From Acidimicrobiaceae bacterium (GTDB lineage Bacteria; Actinomycetota; Acidimicrobiia; Acidimicrobiales; RAAP-2), in the NCBI GenBank assembly GCA_030838245.1, contig JAUTXB010000214.1:1-11280 (forward strand): 11,280 nucleotides of DNA, given 5' to 3'. The notes under the pieces were generated by a model. It was not told the DNA's origin. It ran no database searches and was given only the letters and a program-made list of their open reading frames with translations. Position numbers and translations under genes: made by a program. Positions 7,302-11,280 of the stretch are shown piece by piece. Position 1 is the stretch's first letter; each line of letters begins with the position of its first letter.

Positions 7302-7586
7302 CTAGGCCAACAGGCGCAGATCGCCCGCCCAAGACCCTCCGGGCAGGTCGGTGCCGGCGTCGGCCGCGGCGGCGACGGGCGTCCGCAGCACGGCCGGTGG
7401 CAGGTCCGTCACGCTCCGATCCGATGAGTGGACCCAGGAGTCCACCTGCTCGTCCGCACGGGCCAGGCGCGCTCGGAAGCGGGCGACCAGGTGGTGCACC
7501 GTCCTGACCTCGCCTTCGTCGGGCTGGGCCGGAGGAGGGGCCAATGCCCTACCCAGGCGCTCGAGCATACGATCGTCGTCAGGCAC
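7302..7586 (-). CDS. Small protein of unknown family, coupled to ECF sigma factor
   Basis: This is a 94-residue soluble protein that I do not recognise. The GTG at 7586 overlaps the sigma factor stop by eight bases and has GGGAAGG a few bases upstream; the frame is open further upstream, but that part only mirrors the sigma gene. An alternative start is the ATG six codons in (MLERLGRALAPPP). It has a helical, Arg/Ala-rich middle (RTVHHLVARFRARLARADEQVDSW, split here as residues about 28-51) and no Cys at all, hence no zinc anti-sigma motif, and no transmembrane segment. Genes coupled to ECF sigma factors often encode their anti-sigma factors, so this could be an atypical soluble regulator of the sigma factor. 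That is inference from position only. Confidence 0.65.
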   Translation of the reverse strand: MPDDDRMLERLGRALAPPPAQPDEGEVRTVHHLVARFRARLARADEQVDSWVHSSDRSVTDLPPAVLRTPVAAAADAGTDLPGGSWAGDLRLLA

Positions 7587-8211
7587 TGGCCCTTCCCTCT
7601 CGTTCTTCTCCCAGGAGCGCTCGCAGACGCAGGAGGGCGCGGCTCTGTGCCATCCGAACCGCCCCGGGGCGTCGGCCCAAAACCGATCCGACCTCCTCGG
7701 CCGAGAGCTCGGCCACGACCCGGAGCTCGAGGAGCTCTTGGTCTGCATCGCTCAACCGAGCGAAGGCCGCTCGTACCTCGGCCGCGTCCTCCCGCTCGAC
7801 GGTGTGGTCTCCCGGCTCTGCTCGCCAGTCGGCCGCGTCGGGCACCATTCCGGGGCCTTCTTTGGCCATGGCCCGCTGTGCGTCCACCACCACGTGACGG
7901 ATGATGCCGTACATCCAGGCGTCGAAGCCGCCGCCGTCGTAGCGCAACCGACCGATGTGTGCAACCGCTCGGGTCATCGTCTCTCCCACGGCATCCTTCG
8001 CCTGCACGTCGGTAGGCAATCGGCGGCCGGCGTAGGCCAACAGCTTCGGATAGGAGCGGCGGAAGAGCATCTCCCATGCGTGCTCGTCACCAGCCCGTGC
8101 TCGTTCGACCAGACCGCGAAGCCGGGCCCCCGACGTCTCATGTGAATTTGTCGAGAATTCGTCCGTTTCGTCACGCGTCCCGGTCGAATTGCCCATGGAA
8201 GTGTTCGGCAT
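7579..8211 (-). CDS. ECF-type RNA polymerase sigma factor
   Basis: This 210-residue alternative sigma factor has region 2 at about residues 30-115 (ARAGDEHAWEMLFRRSYPKL, then AWMYGIIRHVVVDAQRA, the helix that typically melts the -10 element). Region 4 is at about 145-200 (LSDADQELLELRVVAELSAEEVGSVLGRR with the helix-turn-helix and AVRMAQSRALLRLRALL). The first 30 residues are Ser/Thr-rich and not conserved. The start is uncertain between the ATG at 8211 and one five codons later (8196); neither has a clear Shine-Dalgarno. The stop overlaps the GTG of the 94-residue gene. The 177-base upstream gap has GGAAT at 8264-8260 (minus strand) next to an 11-base palindrome (8248-8258) and a 6-base-pair hairpin (8282-8299). 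Target genes are unknown; the pseudokinase downstream is a candidate partner. Confidence 0.88.
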   Translation of the reverse strand: MPNTSMGNSTGTRDETDEFSTNSHETSGARLRGLVERARAGDEHAWEMLFRRSYPKLLAYAGRRLPTDVQAKDAVGETMTRAVAHIGRLRYDGGGFDAWMYGIIRHVVVDAQRAMAKEGPGMVPDAADWRAEPGDHTVEREDAAEVRAAFARLSDADQELLELRVVAELSAEEVGSVLGRRPGAVRMAQSRALLRLRALLGEEREGRASA

Positions 8212-8388
8212 CGGACGTCAATACCCACGCCGCTCCGGTCTAATCATGTGCGACGCACTATTCCGAAAGACGTCGCCCGACCGCGACCGGTCAGTCGCGC
8301 AGAGACAATGTCGTGACGCGGAGCGCGCGGAACCGAGGTTGCTGGGGAAGCGCCCGGTTGCGGAGGTGCGGGCCGGAAGGCGCGCCGT

Positions 8389-8796
8389 CTATGCGTCGGG
8401 CTCGAGGATGACCACAGGGATCTGACGCGTTGTCTTGCCCTCGTACTCGGCGAATCCCGGCGCGGCAGCCTTTTGCGCAGACCAGATCGGCTCGCGCTCG
8501 TCCGCGTCGGCAACCCGGCTGGTCACCCGGACGGAGGCCGAACCCACCTCGATGGTGACCTGTGGGTTGGCCAGCAGGTTGTGGTACCAGTCGGGGTTGG
8601 TGTCGGCACCGGCCTTGGAGGCGAAGATGGCGTAGCCGTTGTCCAACGGCTGGTAGACCACCGGGTTGACCCGCTCGGTACCGGACTTGGCCCCGATGTG
8701 GTGCAGAAGAAGTATCGGGGCGCCCTCGAAGGGTCCCCCCACCCGTCCCTCATTGGCGCGGAATTCGTTGATGATCTCCAGGTTGAAATCAGACAC
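8389..8796 (-). CDS. Deazaflavin (F420)-dependent nitroreductase-family protein, Ddn-like
   Basis: This 135-residue protein is of the split beta-barrel F420H2-dependent reductase family (DUF385, Ddn/FDOR-A type). Members bind reduced F420 and reduce quinones, nitroaromatics or other activated substrates. Visible signatures are GPFEGAPILLLHHIGAKSG (about 21-39), ERVNPVVYQ, the FASKAGADTNPDWYHNLLANP stretch split around residues 58-78 with the typical PxWYHNL-A-P motif, and VTIEVG. The start is the GTG at 8796 with GAGGAG about eight bases upstream. It follows the SDR gene after 48 bases on the same strand, so the two are probably co-transcribed. The natural substrate cannot be read from sequence, and F420 use is inferred from the family. 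Confidence 0.88.
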   Translation of the reverse strand: MSDFNLEIINEFRANEGRVGGPFEGAPILLLHHIGAKSGTERVNPVVYQPLDNGYAIFASKAGADTNPDWYHNLLANPQVTIEVGSASVRVTSRVADADEREPIWSAQKAAAPGFAEYEGKTTRQIPVVILEPDA

Positions 8797-8844
8797 AGCC
8801 CTGCTCCTCCTCGTCCATCCCTGCTCGCTCGGACACCCCCACCT

Positions 8845-9711
8845 TCACCACGGCATTCCCGCGCCGCCGTTCGGCCGAAGGATTTGGCCGGTGACAAAGC
8901 TCGCCGCGTCGGATACCAGATACAGGATGGCAAAGGCGATGTCGGTGGGCATCCCCACTCGGGCGAGGGGAGCCATGTTCGACGCCCAGTCCACGTAGGC
9001 CTGGTACCGGACGGCATCGACCTCACCGGAGTCGTCGACGAAGTGGGCGCGCGAGAAGTTGGAGAGGATAACCCCGGGAGCGAGCGCATTGGCCCGGATT
9101 CCGTGGGCCGCTCCTTCGGCGGCCAAGGCCTTGGTCAGCTGAGCCACAGCCGCCTTGGTCATCGCGTAGGTGGCCATGGTCGGGGCCGGGCTGTCGATCG
9201 CTCCCGACGAGATGTTCACGATGTGCCCGGAGCCCTGCGGGATCATGGCTCGCATGGCAGCCTGGCTGCCGTAGAACACACCTCGCAGGTTGATGTCGAA
9301 GACTCGCTCGAATTCCTCATCGGTGACGTCCACCACCGGCCCGTCGCTCCGGACCCCGGCGATGTTGCCCATCACGTCGATCCGGCCGTAGTCGGCAACG
9401 GCACGATCGACCAGGCCGTCGACGTCGGCACGCCGGGCGACGTCCATTTCCACCGCGACGGCCGTCCCGCCGCGGCCGGCGATCTCCTTGGCCGTCGCCT
9501 CGACGCCGGGTCCGTCGATGTCGCCGAGCACCACCGTGGCCCCAGCCCCGGCGAACACCAAGGCCGTGGCCTTACCGATGCCGCTGGCCGCTCCGGTCAG
9601 AACCGCTACCCGATCAGCCAGGCTGAAGGCCTGAGCCGGCGTCACGTCATCCGACAATGCGTCCACAGCGACCCCCATGTCCTCCGCCTCGGCCAGACGG
9701 CCTCGGCTCAT
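8845..9711 (-). CDS. Short-chain dehydrogenase/reductase (SDR, classical type)
   Basis: This is a 288-residue classical SDR with a complete active site: TGAASGIG nucleotide loop (residues 39-46), D64-I-D66 at the end of beta-2 favouring NAD(H), NIAG (116-119, the NNAG variant), N141, S169, and Y182-A-M-T-K186. The catalytic serine sits the usual 13 residues before the tyrosine. The C-terminal part (APLARVGMPTDIAFAILYLVSD, near 245-265) is typical of FabG-like members. The start is uncertain: the ATG at 9711 gives an N-terminal extension outside the Rossmann fold, while the ATG at 9678 has GGAGG close upstream (only two bases away) and GAGG at better spacing. It probably shares a transcript with the Ddn-like gene and diverges from the DGPF gene. 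The substrate is unknown. Confidence 0.9.
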   Translation of the reverse strand: MSRGRLAEAEDMGVAVDALSDDVTPAQAFSLADRVAVLTGAASGIGKATALVFAGAGATVVLGDIDGPGVEATAKEIAGRGGTAVAVEMDVARRADVDGLVDRAVADYGRIDVMGNIAGVRSDGPVVDVTDEEFERVFDINLRGVFYGSQAAMRAMIPQGSGHIVNISSGAIDSPAPTMATYAMTKAAVAQLTKALAAEGAAHGIRANALAPGVILSNFSRAHFVDDSGEVDAVRYQAYVDWASNMAPLARVGMPTDIAFAILYLVSDAASFVTGQILRPNGGAGMPW

Positions 9712-9796
9712 CTGGCGACAGTTTGGCCACAGACGCGCTGGGCGTCAATCCTGCCGTATGGCCAGGTAGATCAGGTGTCGGACTGACCGTCAGCGG

Positions 9797-9831
9797 TTGG
9801 TCGCTGATGCCCCGGTGTCAACCGCGACCAA
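9797..9831. repeat. 8-base inverted repeat with 19-base loop
   Basis: TTGGTCGC (9797-9804) is exactly complementary to GCGACCAA (9824-9831). It sits about 90 bases upstream of the SDR start. It could be an operator or a leader hairpin on the SDR transcript; an 8-base arm in GC-rich DNA can also arise by chance. Confidence 0.4.
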
Positions 9832-9856
9832 GGACGGCATCGGCGGCGGTCATGGC

Positions 9857-9933
9857 CCCACTGACGCGCCGTCGAAGTAGCCGGGCCGAGAGATGGTCTT
9901 CGATCCGGCTTGGTTCGAACCGGAGGCAGTGGG
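9857..9933. other. Nested inverted repeats, possible structured RNA or operator
   Basis: CCCACTG (9857-9863) pairs with CAGTGGG (9927-9933) and encloses AGCCGG/CCGGCT (9879-9884 with 9905-9910), TCGAAG/CTTCGA (9872-9877 with 9898-9903) and the palindrome GGTTCGAACC (9912-9921). The second and third pairs cross each other, so they are either alternatives or a pseudoknot. The 77-base span, closing 7-base arms and a GGTTCGA near the 3' side recall a tRNA, but no convincing D-arm or anticodon arm is present. Function and strand are unknown. Confidence 0.35.
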
Positions 9934-9981
9934 CGGGGTCACGGGGCGCTCGATTCCTGGGGGCTTCGGATACCAATCGCG

Positions 9982-10011
9982 GTTTAATATATGACGGTGT
10001 TCAATATATGA
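9982..10011. repeat. Two 13-base AT-rich direct repeats, period 17
   Basis: GTTTAATATATGA (9982-9994) and GTTCAATATATGA (9999-10011) differ at one base and are spaced 17 bases apart, under two helical turns. They form the only AT-rich island in this GC-rich region. The second copy also has short dyad arms, TTCA and TGAA (10000-10012). The pair fits tandem binding sites for a regulator, or AT-rich promoter elements for the SDR gene. No regulator gene is in the window to pair it with. Confidence 0.55.
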
Positions 10012-10092
10012 AAGTGGCGACCGGGCCGCGTAGTGGGTCGGCCCACACTGTCCGAGCGCCCGATCCCTGGCCGAACGCAATTGTCCCCGGGA

Positions 10093-10119
10093 TGTCGAGA
10101 ACGGGTCGGCAGGACCGTC
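10093..10119 (+). promoter_or_regulatory. ECF42-type promoter upstream of the DGPF gene (TGTCGA-N17-CGTC)
   Basis: TGTCGA at 10093-10098 is followed after exactly 17 bases by CGTC at 10116-10119. As I recall from published work on ECF42 sigma factors, their target promoters carry TGTCGA at -35 and CGTC or CGAC at -10, upstream of DGPF-protein genes. The match lies 50 bases before the DGPF start and the ECF42-type gene follows directly, so positive autoregulation of the pair is likely. Transcription would begin near 10126, giving a leader of about 45 bases. Confidence 0.7.
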
Positions 10120-10130
10120 CTACCCATGAG

Positions 10131-10148
10131 TGCGCCAAGATGGGCGCA
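10131..10148 (+). other. Hairpin in the predicted DGPF leader
   Basis: TGCGCC-AAGATG-GGCGCA is a perfect 6-base-pair stem within a few bases of the predicted transcript start and ending ten bases before the GAGGAG ribosome binding site (10158-10163). It leaves that site free, so it could protect the 5' end of the message. It may also be chance. Confidence 0.35.
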
Positions 10149-10169
10149 ACGAATGGCGAGGAGCCAACC

Positions 10170-10571
10170 ATGCCCAAGTTCTTGTTGCTGCAGAACTACG
10201 AAGGTGGCGCCGGATGCACGGTGCCCATGAACGAGTGGTCGCCTGAGGACGTCACCGCCCACATCGCCTTTCAGCATGCGATGAACAAAGAGCTCACCGA
10301 CAAGGGCGAGCTGGTGGACGCCCTCGGATTGGCCGGTCCCGAGCTGGCCTCGTTCGTGACCTCCGACGGCGCCGCACCAGTGGTGACCGACGGGCCCTTC
10401 CCCGAGGGCAAGGAGTTCCTCGCCGGCTACCGGATGGTCGACGTCGATTCCGAGGAGCGAGCCATCGAGATCGCTGCGCAGGCCTCGGCTGCCCCGGGCC
10501 ACAACGGCGTACCCATCCAGCAACCCATCTGGGTGCGACAGGTGATGGGCGCCCCCAGCGCCGACGTGTGA
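10170..10571 (+). CDS. DGPF/YCII-related protein, ECF42 partner
   Basis: This 133-residue protein is of the YCII-related superfamily, DGPF type. It has a small alpha/beta ferredoxin-like fold with the defining VTDGPFPEGKEFLAGY segment (residues 72-87, D74-G-P-F77), a KFLLLQNY first strand and a central helix containing H31. The biochemical role of DGPF proteins is not established. The ATG at 10170 has GAGGAG six bases upstream; the frame is open further 5' but that part is not protein-like. Its stop overlaps the GTG of the following sigma gene by four bases. DGPF genes are the conserved neighbours and targets of ECF42 sigma factors, and the promoter-like TGTCGA-N17-CGTC upstream agrees. It is a complete gene of usual length. 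Confidence 0.92.
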   Translation: MPKFLLLQNYEGGAGCTVPMNEWSPEDVTAHIAFQHAMNKELTDKGELVDALGLAGPELASFVTSDGAAPVVTDGPFPEGKEFLAGYRMVDVDSEERAIEIAAQASAAPGHNGVPIQQPIWVRQVMGAPSADV

Positions 10572-11280
10572 CTCCCTGTCCGGGTGTCGAGGACCTGCTG
10601 CGCGTGCTAGCGCCGCAGGTTCTCGGCGTGCTCATCCGTCGGTTCGGGGACTTTGACGCGGCCGAGGACGCCGTACAGGAGGCCATGCTCGCTGCCACCG
10701 TGCACTGGCCGCGAGAAGGGATCCCGGATCACCCGCGCGGCTGGCTCATCCAGACGGCGTCACGGAAGATGGCCGATCACATCCGCAGCGAGCTGGCTCG
10801 CCATCGCCGGGAGGGCCTGGCCGCGGCACAGGACCGGCCCGGCGCTGACGTCGCCGGCGGCGACGACACGCTGATCCTGCTGTTCATGTGCTGCCATCCT
10901 TCGTTGACACCGGCCTCGGCCATCGCCCTGACCCTGCGGGCAGCCGGGGGGCTGACCACAGCCGAGATCGCCAACGCCTTCCTGGTGCCCGAAGCGACGA
11001 TGGCCCAGCGGATCAGCCGAGCCAAGCAGAGCATCAAAGCCTCGAACGTCCCGTTTCGAATGCCCGAAGGGGATGAGCGGACACAACGGTTGCCCTCGGT
11101 GTTGCACGTGCTGTACCTGATCTTCAATGAGGGCTACACCAGCAGCGTCGGCAACCATCTGCACCGGAGCGAGCTGTCGAGTGAGGCGATCCGCCTGACC
11201 CGGGTGGTGCACGCCGTGCTGCCCGACAACGGCGAGGTGGCCGGGCTGTTGGCCTTGATGCTGCTCACCGACGCCCGCAG
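10568..11280 (+). CDS. ECF42-type sigma factor with C-terminal extension, 3' end off window
   Basis: The first 237 codons are visible, starting at a GTG that overlaps the DGPF stop as GTGA. Region 2 spans about 8-75 (VLAPQVLGVLIRRFGDFDAA, EDAVQEAMLAA, then HPRGWLIQTASRKMADHIR). A short linker with the typical LLFMCCHPSL (104-113) precedes region 4 (about 115-160, AIALTLRAAGGLTTAEIA, then RISRAKQSIK). VLHVLYLIFNEGYTSSVG (178-195) opens the extension that in ECF42 continues as a TPR-like domain needed for activity; most of it lies beyond the window. ECF42 proteins usually have no anti-sigma gene and control the adjacent DGPF gene. The length seen and all motifs agree with that group. Confidence 0.92.
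   Translation, partial: MTPCPGVEDLLRVLAPQVLGVLIRRFGDFDAAEDAVQEAMLAATVHWPREGIPDHPRGWLIQTASRKMADHIRSELARHRREGLAAAQDRPGADVAGGDDTLILLFMCCHPSLTPASAIALTLRAAGGLTTAEIANAFLVPEATMAQRISRAKQSIKASNVPFRMPEGDERTQRLPSVLHVLYLIFNEGYTSSVGNHLHRSELSSEAIRLTRVVHAVLPDNGEVAGLLALMLLTDAR

Larger units (their letters stand above)
9712..10169. other. 458-base divergent intergenic region
   Basis: This gap lies between the divergent starts of the SDR gene (minus) and the DGPF gene (plus). A plus-strand frame is open across it into the DGPF gene, but its translation is Arg/Pro/Ser-rich and low in hydrophobic order, so I see no gene here. It holds an 8-base inverted repeat (9797-9831), a nested set of inverted repeats (9857-9933), an AT-rich pair of direct repeats (9982-10011), a short stem GTGGG-TCGG-CCCAC (10033-10046), an ECF42-like promoter (10093-10119) and a leader hairpin (10131-10148). 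Each is listed separately where it can be supported. Confidence 0.7.

Noticed and set aside
9857..9933. tRNA gene
   Set aside because: There is a 7-base closing stem and a GGTTCGAACC resembling a T-loop, but the T-stem has a mismatch, and no proper D-arm or anticodon arm can be drawn.
9657..10169. Upstream extension of the DGPF gene by 171 codons
   Set aside because: The added sequence has no protein-like pattern, while the ATG at 10170 has a good ribosome binding site and begins at the family N-terminus. The predicted promoter would lie inside the extension.
1..11280. CRISPR arrays, insertion sequences, phage or toxin-antitoxin genes
   Set aside because: No regularly spaced repeats, transposase or integrase motifs, terminal inverted repeats with target duplications, or toxin-antitoxin pairs were seen on either strand.

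Overview
The window is GC-rich (very low AT outside one short island), densely coding and clearly bacterial. The combination of an F420/deazaflavin-type (Ddn-like) reductase, an ECF42-type sigma factor with a DGPF partner, GTG starts and 4-base start/stop overlaps points to Actinomycetota, plausibly an Acidimicrobiia-like lineage. The class-level guess is inference only.

Left half (1-5431, all minus strand): a four-gene surface-glycan cassette, read in the order GT2 polyprenyl-phosphate-sugar synthase (5431-4688), GT4 glycosyltransferase (4691-3480), polysaccharide pyruvyl transferase (3532-2375) and a very large membrane protein (2378 to beyond base 1). Every junction overlaps (ATGA, 53 bases, GTGA), so this is one translationally coupled operon. 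The last gene is one uninterrupted frame that joins a Wzx/MOP-type lipid-glycan flippase domain (about residues 1-410) to a PMT/ArnT-like GT-C glycosyltransferase domain (from about residue 416). Together the genes look like a compact route to a pyruvylated glycan that is moved to, and attached or extended at, the outer face of the membrane.

Middle (5560-8211, minus strand): an ECF sigma factor, an 8-base-overlapping 94-residue protein of unknown family, and after 227 bases a membrane-anchored pseudokinase. Its kinase fold has lost the P-loop glycines, the ATP lysine, the HRD aspartate and the DFG aspartate, and it carries one transmembrane helix and a long Pro/Thr/Gly-rich outer tail. A long hairpin just after the pseudokinase stop probably ends this unit and separates it from the glycan operon.

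Right part: a likely two-gene minus-strand unit (SDR oxidoreductase 9711-8845, then the Ddn-like reductase 8796-8389). It diverges from a plus-strand pair (DGPF/YCII protein 10170-10571 and the ECF42-type sigma factor 10568 to beyond the window end). The 458-base divergent gap holds nested inverted repeats, two 13-base near-identical AT-rich direct repeats, a TGTCGA-N17-CGTC match to the promoter type expected for ECF42, and a hairpin in the predicted leader. The main candidates for something new are the flippase/GT-C fusion and its cassette, the pseudokinase module, and the structured divergent region.
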